DNA of 64,000 nucleotides, from contig JAUPSS010000001.1 of the NCBI GenBank assembly GCA_040285825.1, positions 3,224,001 to 3,288,000 on the forward strand, read 5' to 3'. The position numbers and the translations under genes were made by a program. Below are positions 1 through 10,639 of the stretch, in pieces (the stretch's first letter is position 1; every line of letters starts with the position of its first letter). The notes under the pieces are model-generated. The model was not told the origin of the DNA. It did no database searches and saw nothing but the letters and a program-made list of their open reading frames with translations. The DNA comes from Eukaryota sp. TZLM1-RC. Lineage: Eukaryota; Metamonada: BaSk clade.

Positions 1-1124
1 ATGAGAATGGTGGTGATCCCAAATCATCAAAGCACGTTCGCCCATTGGTACTCCTGCAAGTTCAATCCCTTCCGTAAGTTCAGCTCTGACTCGTTTCAAA
101 TAATTCCCTACTACATATCTCAAATACTCGACAATACTATGTCCATTTTGCCACTTTGTAACAGCAGCTTTTGATACACCCTTATATTTTGGTGATAAAG
201 AGTGAATTACTTCACTGGGCCATTCATAATTTGGAACACTGACTTGTGTTTTACCTTCCCGAATCAATTGTAATGGCAGCAAATCTCCAGCTTTCGAAAT
301 TGTAAGTGTTGCTGTGTTGCATCCTTTATCACCTAATCCTTGAATACTGACTTTTTTCTGACCTTTTGGAGCATAAGTTTTTCCCTTTACTGGAATCCAG
401 GGTACCATGTTTCATCCATCATCAGTACTGGGCGCCGGTGATAGTCTTCTGCTGCATCCATGATTGCACTCATTTCTACGGCTGCATGTTTGGCTTCAAC
501 AGGAGTCAATTTTCTGGCAATGGTAGGCTTTTTATTACTCTATTGCATATGATTTTTCAAAAATGAATACGCCCAGTAGGGGCTAAATTCAATTGATCCG
601 CCATTACATTTCAATAAATTACCATATCCAGAGCTAATCATCAATTTTTTGGCTGTAGAGGCAACAATCAATGGGGTTATTAATGTACTGGCCTACTCCA
701 TAGCTGAAATTAAATTCACCAACTTTTTCTGCATGTTTGTACCAATTAAAGGGCATCTTCCTTTCTTTGGTCGATCGAAAAATTCTTTTTTAATTCTATT
801 AGACAACTTAGGCTCATCACATCCTTGAAGAACAAACTTAGCTTTCAAAGCAAGATACTCTTTTTTATATGGGCTGGCATTGGACTTGTTCATACCCTTG
901 AAGCGGGCCAACTTGCAACAATAGCTTGCTGTTCTTTGTTCTTTCACCATATACTCAGCAAGTTCAAAATGGCGTTCCATAGGCCAAGGATTATATGGAG
1001 ACTTGGCCCTGTCAATGTTGGTGAGGTTGCAGGGTGATTGTAGCACGTCTTTTGCCGTTAAACGATCCTCAGGTGGAAGATGTTCCAGCACTTTTTCAGC
1101 AGTGTCGACGTTCAAGACGTCCAA
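1..1124 (-). pseudogene. Broken DDE-superfamily (pogo/Tc1-like) transposase, cut by window start
   Basis: Reading leftwards from 1124, a single frame runs through an N-terminal region (start MDVLNVDTAEK) and a helix-rich part, then a DDE-type catalytic core. The core shows a first acidic block (VLMMDET, about 413-433) and a second (ALMIWDHHHSH, 1-36), which fit the first two catalytic Asp positions of DDE transposases; the third lies beyond the window. The frame is interrupted by two TAG codons (near 693 and 549) and by a frameshift just after MMDET near 410, so no intact enzyme is encoded here. The codon before the second TAG is CAA, and both TAGs could be CAG or TGG decay products. Terminal inverted repeats were not seen. 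Family assignment rests on the spacing of the two acidic blocks and is moderately sure. Confidence 0.6.
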
Positions 1125-1416
1125 AGTGGTGGGTCGTTCAAAAAATACTCATATAGACGTCTTTGTTTTGAAACAGGTTCAAGAGCTTTGTCAGGACTGT
1201 TCATTGGGTGAGAGATGCCAAAGAGGGATGTTTCGTCTTCGTGGGCTATAGTGGTTTACTATCTTGACTGCCAGCCCTTGGCTTTTTTCTCTTCTTAACA
1301 GAACGTTTCGTTGATTCGTGAACTATCAAGCATATACATAGACGAAAACCATGTCTAACATTTCAATATAGAACAATAGTTGATACATTTAGTGTTTCTA
1401 TAAAATTCTGTTATCT

Positions 1417-3244
1417 GTGTTTACTCAGCTATCTGTGCCTTTTTTCAATTCATTTTATGGAAAATCATCAACATTGGTCTATGAAAACTTTGACCTGCTT
1501 TCTTCTTCAGGTGTTAAACAAGGCGATCCACTTGGTCCTTTTTTCTTTTGTCTGGCAATTCATCCATTAATGTGCGAATTAAAAGAAAAATTCCCAGAAA
1601 TAGATATTGTAGCATATATGGATGACATTTCTGTAATTGCTCTTATCACAATTCTCAAACAAATAGCAACTTTTAATCAACAGCGTTATGAAGATATTGG
1701 TCTCTCATTGAATATCTCCAAATGTTTGATTATTGGCCATGAACCAATTGATTTTTTCATTAATGATGTCAATGTCCCCTTTATCAATTATGATCAGTCT
1801 GGTTTTCGTTTTTTGGGTTGTTATCTCGGAAATATTGAAAAAGTCAAAGGCCAACTTTCGACTCTGTTGACTCAATTTGGGAATGAATTGGAATCAATAG
1901 AAAATTTAAATATTGAGAAACATTTGAAATTCTTTTTCCTAAAAATTTGTTATTCTGGAAAATTTACTGATATTTTGAGGTCAACATCACCATCAATTTC
2001 TTTGGAGTTTTGTCGCATTTTTAATGAACAAAGAACCAATTTTTTAGCAAAATTATTGGAAATTGATGCATCTCAGTTTCGAAGCCACATTTTTTGTGGT
2101 ACAAATTTTGGTGGTGTTGATTTTCATAAATCAAGCTACCTTTGTAAAGCTGCCTTTTTTGGCGGTGGGACAAATTTTATTTATGAATTTGTGAATCGTT
2201 TTCCTGAAAAAATTGATCTCATTGAAAATTGTGGCAGCTCTTGTCTTATTTCTTTGCAACAAGCAATTGAAACTCTTTCACCCAATATTTGGTCTAAATG
2301 TTTCCCCTATGATATTGTGGAACTTCCTCCAAGAAGCTTGCTCTCCCCACCTCTAACTTTTGCAAAATTGCAGAAAAAAGTCTTGAAAGTTTTAGAATAC
2401 TTGGATTATATTGTACGTCTTAGCTTGGCTAAAGAACAAAATCCCGTTTTTGCAAACTTTTTGATTGATCTTGAAGACAGTTACTCAAGTTGCCTAATCT
2501 CCCAAATTCCCAACAATTATGGCCTTCTACTTAATGATCACCAATGGACCACTGCAATGAGAATGAGATGTTGTCTATGGCCTTGTTCTTTACCAAATGA
2601 TTTAATTTGTCGCTGCAAGAGTGTTGTTACGCTTTCCCATATTTTAAACTGTAAGTATTTTATAACTTGTCGCTCAATTGTTCATGACTCAGTTCGTCAT
2701 CAATTAAATGCCATGTGCAAAAGTTTCAATATAGAGGCATTTATTGAGCCATTAGTACGTAAGCTGTCTTCAGATCAAACTGATGATTCAGATTTAGTAG
2801 CTCCAGGTATCGATGGTGTTCTCAATGTTGTAGATGTTGTCTCAGTTGATGTTTGCCAAAATTCTGCTGCTCGTTTAGTGTATTCCGCTGATTCGCCGTT
2901 ATCTAACGCCGAAAAAAAGAAGATAAAAAATATGAAGAACCTTTGGCACAGTTAGGTAGAGTGGAACATATGAAATATCAGTTTGTGCCGTTTGCAATTT
3001 CTCTTTTTGGCAATATTGGACCTTCAGGGTTGCACTTTTTTGAAATTTTCAAAAAGTGTTACTAAATAGGTCTGGTAAAACAATGAATTCCACTTTCTTG
3101 TTAAATAGAATTGTTTTTTGCATTTTCAAGTCTATTCCAACAATGATTTCAAAGGCACTTTTAGCTATTGGTGTAGAATATGAACGTAATGCTGTGAGTA
3201 GGTTTAGTAATAGTGACGCTTGTTTGGAGGATATAGAATTCTAG
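1417..3244 (+). mobile_element. 5'-truncated non-LTR retrotransposon (family A-like, diverged subfamily)
   Basis: The open stretch 1417-2955 encodes the palm and thumb of a reverse transcriptase: SSSGVKQGDPLGP, then the catalytic AYMDDIS. It is followed by the clade-specific C-terminal part with a C-x-C...H-x3-C zinc motif (CRCKSVVTLSHILNC) and a putative endonuclease core (APGIDGVLNVVDVVSVD). After 2955 the frame shifts; the rest of the C-terminus continues to 3244 in other frames (FLLNRIVFCIFK...DIEF). Fingers and N-terminus are missing, as expected for 5' truncation during target-primed reverse transcription. It is roughly half identical to the copy at 49-51 kb by eye, so it is a distinct subfamily. 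The first codon is not a real start. Confidence 0.85.
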
Positions 3245-3380
3245 ACAGAATTTTTTATCTCAATAAACATTCCAGATAAAAAAAAGTTTTGAAACAACCA
3301 ACTTGATTCATCTCATCTGCATTCATCCTTCAATAATCTCCACAGCTTCCTACTTTTTGACATTTTGGTGCAGATAGCTG

Positions 3381-6300
3381 ATGTCTAAAAGACTAGCCTC
3401 CACTACACTTCCGTCTTCCAAGGTATCCAATGTTCAACCAATGGAAGAACTTGATGACCCAAACCCTGCTGTCCTTTCTACACATCCAGCTTTACCATCA
3501 CAACTTCCCAATGTTTCACTCAATCGTCCTCCTGAAATCATATCTTCTCGATGTTCTCTCCCAGTCATTCACGAAGAACAGCCAATTGTCGAAGCTATTC
3601 GCTATCACGATGTCTCCATCATTGTAGGTCCCACAGGTTCAGGAAAATCCACTCAACTCCCCCAGTTCCTCTATGAAGCTGGTTTTGGTCATTCAAATCT
3701 TGGTTTAGGTCGTATTATCGTGGTTCAGCCAAGACGAATTAGTGCAATTTCACTAGCCCAAAGAGTTGCCTTTGAAATGGGTTTTAAACTGGGTATGGAG
3801 GTTGGGTATCACGTGAGATTTGATCGTTGTTGTTCTGAAGACACAAGGATTTTGTTTGTTACGGATGGTATTTTGGTGCAATATTTGAAGAGTGACGTTT
3901 CTTTAGGTCAAAATCCCAAGTCATCAGGTCAAAATGACACGTCATTGGTGACGTCAGCAGTTATTGTAGATGAAGCACATGAAAGAAGTGTAAACACCGA
4001 TGTTTGTCTTGGCATGTTGTCAATCAGTTTAAAGCTCAGAAATAAAATGATGACGTCATCAGATCAAAATGCCGCATCTCCACCAGATCAAAAAGCACGT
4101 GTGTTTCCCCTGAGATTAGTTGTCATGTCTGCAACTATTTCCACTGAAACTTTTATTAATCCAATGCTGTGGGATACCCCCAAAATTTTAAATATTGCAC
4201 CAAAAATTTATCCAATTTGTACTCATTTTTCTAGGACAACGGATCATGATTATGTCAAGGCAGTTTGTTTGAAAATTTCGCAAATTCACCGAAAATTACC
4301 ATGTGGTGTAATTTTAGCTTTTGTTCCTGGAAGTGACGACTGTATAAGGATTTCTAAAATTTTGAATCAAAAGTTTGGCGATGGAGCAGAAGGGATCACG
4401 AGACGTGGCAGTGGGGATCTTGACAAGTTGTCACAAGATGGTGAAATTTTGGATGTTTTTGGTGCAGATTTTGATGATTATTTTGATGATGACAATATCA
4501 ATGATTCACAATATTTTGACGAAAATTTGGATGATCTCTGCTTGGAAGATGAACATGTCGAATTTAACCAACCGAATGATCCACAGACCCAAATTTTGGT
4601 CAATGACAACAATAGACTTTCCGACAACATGTCAGCTCAAGAAGAGATCATAAGGGGTCAAAATACACAACTCAAAATTAAAGCGTTTCCCCTCTATTCT
4701 TCATTACCCAAAGCTCAACAAGAAGCTTTACTAAATTTTCACAAATCAGAAAACTCTACAGTCGATGACGACTGTAAACCTCACTGTAGACTCGTCATTG
4801 TGGCCACAAATGTGGCAGAAACTTCCTTAACCATTCCAAATGTACGCTATGTCGTAGATTCAGGACGTGTCAAGCGCCGAATATTTCATCCCATTACGGG
4901 AGCTTCGACTTATCGAACTGGACTGATCTCCCAGGCTTCAGCCCAGCAGAGGGGAGGCAGAACAGGTAGAACTTGTCCAGGTCATGTGTTTCGATTGTAT
5001 TCCTCGGCAGTGTTCAATGATACAATGCCGAAAACGGAAACTCCAGAGGTTTTAAACTGTCAGATTGATGGATTAATTCTGCTGTTAAAGTCTATGGGAG
5101 TAGAGAAAGTCAATCAGTTTCCGTGGGTGACGTGTCCTGATGACGTGTCATTGAGATCCGCTGAAAATTTGCTTGAAATTTTGGGAGCAGTTGTCAATTC
5201 GAAGTTGACAAGTTTAGGTAAATTAATGTTGAAGTTTCCAGTTAGCCCAAGATTTGCGAAAATTTTGATTGCAGCTCACAAATTGAATATTTTGAGCCAC
5301 GTTTTGACTGCCGTTTCATTACTTTCTGTCGATAATTTATTACTCACTACAGGTCAACTTGTCGACAATAAGGATCAAGAAAATTCATCTGAAAATTTGG
5401 AATGGCGACATTCTTTTGGAGACGTACATTCTTTTATTAATCTTTTTCGAGTTTATTCTACCAACGATGCCAGCCACCAGTTGTTTTTAAAACAATTAGT
5501 CAACAAAAATTCATTTCACACAGCAGAAAAATTAAGGAAACAGCTGATCAGTATTGCTGGCATGGTTTTCTCTTGTGAAGTCTCTTCCCTCTACAATGAG
5601 GTCTACAGTGATCCTTTCTCGAGTGTCACTGCGACCAAAATTTCAAAAGCCTTTCTCACTGGGTTTGTTGATAATGTCGTTCGAAAAGAAGGTAGAGGCA
5701 ATAGCTTTTCAAGCAATTGTCTCCACATTCCAGGAATCAGCCATTCTGATACTGAGGTTGTTTTAAAAGTGTCATCAAGATCAACTCTATATTCATCAAA
5801 ATTTCCCCAAAATTTGGTTTTTTTGGACTTGACAACACGTGAAATTGGATCAGATGATCTAAATAAAATGGTTTTCAGGATGCCTTTGGTGTGTAAAGTG
5901 GATCTTTGTTGGATTTCTGAGTTGTTTTTACCACAGATGGTTAATCCCCGTGACAAATCATTCACAAAATCAATCAAAAAATTGATTGAAAAATCCAAAA
6001 GTCCTAAAATTTTCACTCTATCTGCACCCCAGGTAGCTCCTTCTCCTTTCTACTGTAGTCGGTACGATGACGTCATGTGCCACGTCATTCCTGAATTTGG
6101 ATTATATAATAAATGGAAACTGAGCCCAGTAACCATTCCTCTAAAGTTTTTTGATCAACAACAAGCTGTTCGTATTTTTGCAAATTCTTTGCTCAAGGGT
6201 GAGGTATTTTCCAAATTAAAACAATTCAGTTGTTCCTTGGTGATGCCCCCCAGCATTGTACTCAGACCAAGTTTAAACACAAAAGTAAATTCTTTTCTTA

Positions 6301-6446
6301 AAGTTTTGAAAGTACTGAACATTTCGTCCCAAGCAGAATTAATTTCTTTTTGGAAGGAAAAACCGGCATTACTTTTATCACAGTATTTGGATTTTGTAAA
6401 TCCTAATCAAAAAGCAACTGTTCGGAAATTCTGGCCGCCAATATAA
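3381..6446 (+). CDS. DHX37: DEAH-box RNA helicase, DHX37/Ecm16 (Dhr1) type
   Basis: This 1021-residue protein is a DEAH/RHA helicase. Visible motifs are I GPTGSGKS (83-90), Ia QPRRISA (116-122), II DEAH (197-200), III SAT (250-252), V NVAETSLTIP (477-486) and VI QQRGGRTGRT (522-531), followed by winged-helix, ratchet and OB-fold regions. The block around motif VI (ISQASAQQRGGRTGRT, GHVFRLYSSAVF) and the downstream KSMGVEKVNQFPW are typical of DHX37/Ecm16. In yeast and human that helicase releases U3 snoRNA from the small-subunit processome in the nucleolus. An acidic, Asp-rich insertion (about 350-395) lies between the two RecA lobes. Motif VI has Thr where most family members have Ala (GRTGRT for GRAGRT). 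The ATG at 3381 is the first in frame. A stop TAA is followed within 10 nt by an A-rich run. The gene sits alone between retroelement debris. Confidence 0.88.
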   Translation: MSKRLASTTLPSSKVSNVQPMEELDDPNPAVLSTHPALPSQLPNVSLNRPPEIISSRCSLPVIHEEQPIVEAIRYHDVSIIVGPTGSGKSTQLPQFLYEAGFGHSNLGLGRIIVVQPRRISAISLAQRVAFEMGFKLGMEVGYHVRFDRCCSEDTRILFVTDGILVQYLKSDVSLGQNPKSSGQNDTSLVTSAVIVDEAHERSVNTDVCLGMLSISLKLRNKMMTSSDQNAASPPDQKARVFPLRLVVMSATISTETFINPMLWDTPKILNIAPKIYPICTHFSRTTDHDYVKAVCLKISQIHRKLPCGVILAFVPGSDDCIRISKILNQKFGDGAEGITRRGSGDLDKLSQDGEILDVFGADFDDYFDDDNINDSQYFDENLDDLCLEDEHVEFNQPNDPQTQILVNDNNRLSDNMSAQEEIIRGQNTQLKIKAFPLYSSLPKAQQEALLNFHKSENSTVDDDCKPHCRLVIVATNVAETSLTIPNVRYVVDSGRVKRRIFHPITGASTYRTGLISQASAQQRGGRTGRTCPGHVFRLYSSAVFNDTMPKTETPEVLNCQIDGLILLLKSMGVEKVNQFPWVTCPDDVSLRSAENLLEILGAVVNSKLTSLGKLMLKFPVSPRFAKILIAAHKLNILSHVLTAVSLLSVDNLLLTTGQLVDNKDQENSSENLEWRHSFGDVHSFINLFRVYSTNDASHQLFLKQLVNKNSFHTAEKLRKQLISIAGMVFSCEVSSLYNEVYSDPFSSVTATKISKAFLTGFVDNVVRKEGRGNSFSSNCLHIPGISHSDTEVVLKVSSRSTLYSSKFPQNLVFLDLTTREIGSDDLNKMVFRMPLVCKVDLCWISELFLPQMVNPRDKSFTKSIKKLIEKSKSPKIFTLSAPQVAPSPFYCSRYDDVMCHVIPEFGLYNKWKLSPVTIPLKFFDQQQAVRIFANSLLKGEVFSKLKQFSCSLVMPPSIVLRPSLNTKVNSFLKVLKVLNISSQAELISFWKEKPALLLSQYLDFVNPNQKATVRKFWPPI

Positions 6447-6734
6447 ATCAATAGTGCTTTTTTTAGTTTTAGTTTTCTTTAGCCTGATGTTTATTGAATT
6501 AAATTTATTTAATTTTTGCCTTTTTATTGACATACTTATTCTGAAAAACAGAACATCTGCACGTAAGATATGCTGATTTCTTTACAATTTCTGAAGGAAT
6601 TAACTCTGAAGTCTAACTCAAAGTATGATGTATTTATTACTAATCATCTAATTGTTTCTCTTTGTTGACAACTCAATTCAATTGTTAATAGGAAATATTG
6701 TGATTTCTATTAGTTTCATGTACTTAACTGCATG

Positions 6735-7115
6735 TTTTGCACTCTTGTTGACAACAATTGGAGTTGTTTCAGTAAAAGATAAAAAAAATTTAATTCATCT
6801 AATAGGAATATTAAATCATGAAATACACAACTAAATTTGATTTGATTTGTAAATGTGAATCAAAAATTTGCTTTTCCCTACATGGCACGCTTGGACCACT
6901 TGCTTTATCTTTCTTGTATGATTTTGTTAAAATTGTAAAACAACGTACAGGAAGAGTTTTTGACAAAACGTTTTGGCAGAACAGAATTGTATTTTCAATT
7001 GTTAAAGGTATTGTCCTGTTATTATCTTTTGCTTTGTTATCTCTTGGTCGTTTTTATGAAGGGAAAACTTCCAGTCACTTTTTATTGGCTGCTTTGGTAG
7101 CTTTGTATTTCTAGT
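6735..7115 (+). mobile_element. Retroelement 3' fragment (family C)
   Basis: The ORF ending at 7114 encodes the extreme C-terminus of a family A-related retroelement: SLHGTLGPLALSFL, then VKQRTGRVFDKTFWQNRIVFSI. The same signature occurs at 8.3, 35.6 and 45.7 kb, which defines a third subfamily (C). The AT-rich 45 bases before it (6735-6785, around ttgacaacaattggagt) recur at about 9900-9945, beside the next fragment. Everything upstream of the last ~100 codons is missing. Confidence 0.7.
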
Positions 7116-7144
7116 GTATTAGTTTCGTCTATTAGTTTAAGAAA

Positions 7145-8130
7145 AGAGAATACATTCCTCTTCGTAATAAATAACACTACATCCATTGTAAGTCTAACAC
7201 TAACGAGCAAAGGCCATCAATACGTATTGGGTCGCCTTCGGCTCAGCGTAGGATCCCTGAAGAAGAGACTGGTCCCTCTTCTTCTCAACTAAACGCAGAT
7301 CAAGTTTCCTTGTCTTTTTCTGTCAAAGTTTTTACGCTTTCTGAAGCAACTCCGTTTTCGAGCGAAGTTCCCGCACTTCCCAAAGACCCCTTTTTTGAGG
7401 ACATTACTCCAACGAAAAGAAGCCCACCCCATGAGGATTCCATTCCTTTGGAAGGAGAAAATTCTCCTCAGGACTCCATTCCTTTGAAAGGAAGAAGTTC
7501 TTCGTTGGTTCCATACGACGAAGACGTTGAGGACTCTGGAGCTCCGTTTTCTACCTCGCTACAGAGGGAATCTGAAGGGCCACCTTCTCCCACCCCTCAA
7601 AGAAGTTCAAAAGTTCCACCGTCACCTTCTAGTCAAAGCAGAAAAATTGTTCAAATTTCTCCGGCTACAAAGGAAAAAACTGGAGTTTTAGCTCCTCCCT
7701 CTCTTCTAAAGGTCACATAAAGTACCATCTTCTTCCCTTTCCGCAGATTCTGAGGGATCACCCTCTCACTCTCAACAGCTTCCCTCAGTTCCAACTGTTG
7801 GACGGCCTGTACAACGTCCTGTAGTCCCAACTTCGGGATCTCCAATCACTACTGCCACAGTCAGCGGAGTGAATAATCTCACTGTTTCTCCTCCTCTCAC
7901 TAGTGATTCCATTCCTAGAGCTTGAAGACTTCCTTCTAATCTTTCCGTATAACAGAGGAAAACTTATGAGGAGTTGTTCGCTGGTTTAATAGACTACTTA
8001 GAAGAATCCTCCACTACTGATCACACTGAGGTACCTTCGACGGAACCGAGACCAGAGGTAGCTGAACCTATTCGAGAACAACGGAGTTGGGAACTAGATA
8101 GAGAGATTTAAGCCAGGAAAGGAACATCCT
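7145..8130 (+). pseudogene. Decayed Ser/Pro/Glu-rich ORF, function unknown
   Basis: An open frame runs from about 7190 through the stop at 7718, with low-complexity text rich in Ser, Pro and Glu. It includes a short internal repeat (EDSIPLEGENSPQDSIPLKG) and PPSPTPQRSSKVPPSPSSQ. After a frameshift near 7720 the same style continues (SLSADSEGSPSHSQQLPS) to a stop near 7925. A last piece (KTYEELFAGLIDYLEES) follows after further stops up to 8110. The base composition is richer in G and C than its neighbours. The pattern fits a decayed gene or an ORF1/gag-like part of a mobile element, since it lies between two retroelement fragments. No domain is recognised. Confidence 0.4.
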
Positions 8131-8299
8131 CTACACCGGCTCAACAATGAGTTCAATCTGCACCCTTCATTTCCCTCTACTCTGGCTCCTTCGCTAGTGT
8201 TTACTCCACATCCACAAAACCTGCCTCCCCTACATCAAAACAATTAATTGTTAAAGATTCAGAAAATTTCCCAAATGAAGAGAGTAAATCAGAAATAAT

Positions 8300-9945
8300 T
8301 TACCATTCCCTTAAAAAAGAAAATACAATCCTGTTTTGCCAGTATACACGATTGAAAATTCTTCCAGTTCTTTCCTTTACAACTACAACAAAATCTTCAA
8401 GTAATGCCATAGAAGTTTTACCTAGAAATGCAAGCAAAAAAGTTGTCAAAGAAAAAAAGTGACATAAATTATACTGGCTGTGAGAATTTTTATTTAAATA
8501 GGGCATGGTTTCGCGTATTTAGCAATTTTATATTTTTCGCCAGCATGAAGAAGATTATTTACTTCTGAGTTAATGAAATGTTCGTTAGAAGAATTGGCAA
8601 GGGTCAATGGACATAGCGCCTAAAATAGTAATACTACCACTTAAACCGAGAACATCCAAATCACCTCTTGTCAGACCCATAAAAGCTCTGTTGTAGCGCG
8701 TACTATCAATATTGGGGTCTTCAAGAACTAATTTCGATAGCAAAGGCTCTAAAAAGGATTCTACTCGATATGATTTACAAATTACATAAATTTAATCTCC
8801 GACATTATTATGCACTTTTTTTCTGAATATAATGAAATGTTTCTTGTTCAAAAGATGAGTAAACAAAAGAAGTTTATCACATTTACATGTTAAATAATTG
8901 GGCAAATTGTTTGGCCATAGAAAACAACGCAAACGCATGTTTAAAAGCCATTTATTGTTTTTTAACAAAAGTACATAAACAGAGGGAATTTGCGTTACTC
9001 AAGCAGCAGCAAAATTATCACGAATGTCCTTTAAAACATTTCCGAAAGCGGGATTTTTAGTTCTGGCCAAGCAAAATCTTACTTTATAATCGAAGCTTTC
9101 ATATAATTTAGCCAGATGGTGCCGAAGCTTTTTCAGGAAAAACGTCAATTCAGAAGTGATCGGTTGGGAATTTCTTGAACATTCTGAGGAAAACACAGAA
9201 TCCAGATATCACTGGGCAAATAATCTAATTCAAATTGAAGTTGATTTAGGTTAAATCTGGGTTCACCATTGATTAGATGAACATCATAAGGGAACCTTTG
9301 GAAAAATTCAAAAATAAGATTTTTTCCACCTAGCAATGCTGCTTCACACAAAATCGAAGATTTAGTGAAACCAATTCCACCCAAATCAGCAGAACAAAAT
9401 ACATAACTTCGAATTAAAGATTCATATACTTCTAATAAAGTAAACAAAAATTTGACCCGAAGTTTGTTGAAAGAACTGCAAAAATCAAGAGATACCGAAG
9501 GGAAAAGTTGACCTTAAAATATGAGTAAATATTCCAGAATAACAAATTTTTAAACTAAAAAATTTGAGCACCATCAATCAATAAAGATTGTTTTGTTCTA
9601 CCAATCAAAAGACATTTAGATGGATTCAAAGATAATCCAATTTCTTTGTATTTCGCGGCAATGCCTTCAGAAAACCTACAAATGCTTTCAAAAGAACCGA
9701 TAATAGAAATATCATCCATATAACCAACAATACGCAATTCATGGAATTCTTTTTGGGTCATTTCAATAGTATTATGGATAGTCAAACAAAAAAGCAATGG
9801 ACCAAGAGGGTCACCTTGTTTCAAACCAGAAGAAGATTCAAGGGTAAAGGTCTCAAAAATTAAGTCTGACTTTTTTCCATAAAATAAATAAAGATTTGCA
9901 CTCTTGTTAACAACAATTGGAGATTTTTCAGTAAAAGATAAATAT
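8300..9945 (-). mobile_element. Decayed non-LTR retrotransposon fragment
   Basis: Read on the minus strand, 9824-9555 encodes an RT block (MKQGDPLGPLLFCLTIH and VGYMDDISIIGSF), and 9447-8999 encodes the post-RT region (CSADLGGIGFTKSSILCEAALLGG). 8506-8300 encodes the last residues (KERTGRIFNRVYWQNRIVFSF). Several stops and frameshifts separate these parts, and the RLE region near 8600-8800 is only faintly readable. It is related to the family A copy at 49-51 kb but is an older and more decayed member. The 5' end is near 9945, where the AT-rich block shared with 6735-6785 occurs. Confidence 0.75.
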
Positions 9946-10197
9946 CTGAAAATATCTGTAACAATCAGCTGGAGCTCAAACTTTCATAATCACTGACACT
10001 AACACCATCCATCACTACACAATTAAAGTAATGTTGGAAATTTTAAAGGTGACACATGGGACGCACAAAAAACAACATTTCAAATATTTAAACCCAATTT
10101 AAAATATTGCATGTTCTCTAACATCAAGAGATTAATGATGGAGTAAGATGCTTTCAAAAAAGTTCTAGTTTTGCTTGATGTAGAAATTGAGAAAAAC

Positions 10198-10279
10198 TGC
10201 AAGCGACGAGACTCGAACTCGCGCGGCTCACGCCATAGGGGCTTAAATCCTACACCTTAACCAACTCGGTCACGCTTGC
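10198..10279 (-). tRNA. tRNA-Leu (anticodon TAA)
   Basis: An 82-base cloverleaf reads on the minus strand from GCAAGCG (7-bp acceptor pairing with CGCTTGC, discriminator A). The D-arm includes GAGTTGGTTAAGG. The anticodon loop is TTTAAGC with anticodon TAA. A variable arm (GGC-GTGA-GCC) is long, as in class II tRNAs. The T-arm is GCGAG-TTCGAGT-CTCGT. The position 31:39 pair in the anticodon stem is an A-C mismatch. A T-run (TTTTT) follows 3 bases after the gene, fitting RNA polymerase III termination. It is identical to the copy at 25317-25398. Confidence 0.93.
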
Positions 10280-10419
10280 GGTCACCACTATAGAGTACAT
10301 GCTTTATCTAAATCAAAAGCCAACAATATGATAGGATTTTCTTGCACTTCTTTTTTTAGTATTTTGTCAAATAGCTGTATGTTGTGGTAGTTTTATTGAA
10401 AATGTTGTTTTTTAATTTA

Positions 10420-10625
10420 ATTTATTTATTAAAAAACTTATGATTCAACATCTAAATAATCCATCTCTCCCAAAACAAAACAACTACATGCAACTCTTTC
10501 ATAGTGAGATCCAAGAGAAAGCAAAGCATCAGAAACCATCTACAACATCCCCTTAAAAATAGAAAACACAATGCTATTTTGCCACAACAATCTGTTGAAA
10601 TCTCTGTTTGTTATCATTTTAACAA
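10420..10625 (-). mobile_element. Family A retroelement 3'-end fragment
   Basis: On the minus strand this matches the last ~60 codons of the family A element at 51.3-51.48 kb. It includes the segment coding for the terminal QNRIVFS...LSLGSHYERV-like residues and the end GEMDYLDVES-like text, followed by an AT-rich tail. No intact ORF remains. It abuts the plus-strand family B copy that starts near 10640. Confidence 0.6.
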
Positions 10626-10639
10626 TTAATTACAATTAG

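Noticed and set aside
549-695. Reassignment of TAG to a sense codon
   Set aside because: The only support is a decaying transposase. TAG terminates the proteases and the eight array genes at sensible positions.
10198-10279. tRNA-Ser instead of tRNA-Leu
   Set aside because: The long variable arm fits both, but the anticodon reads TAA, which is a leucine anticodon.
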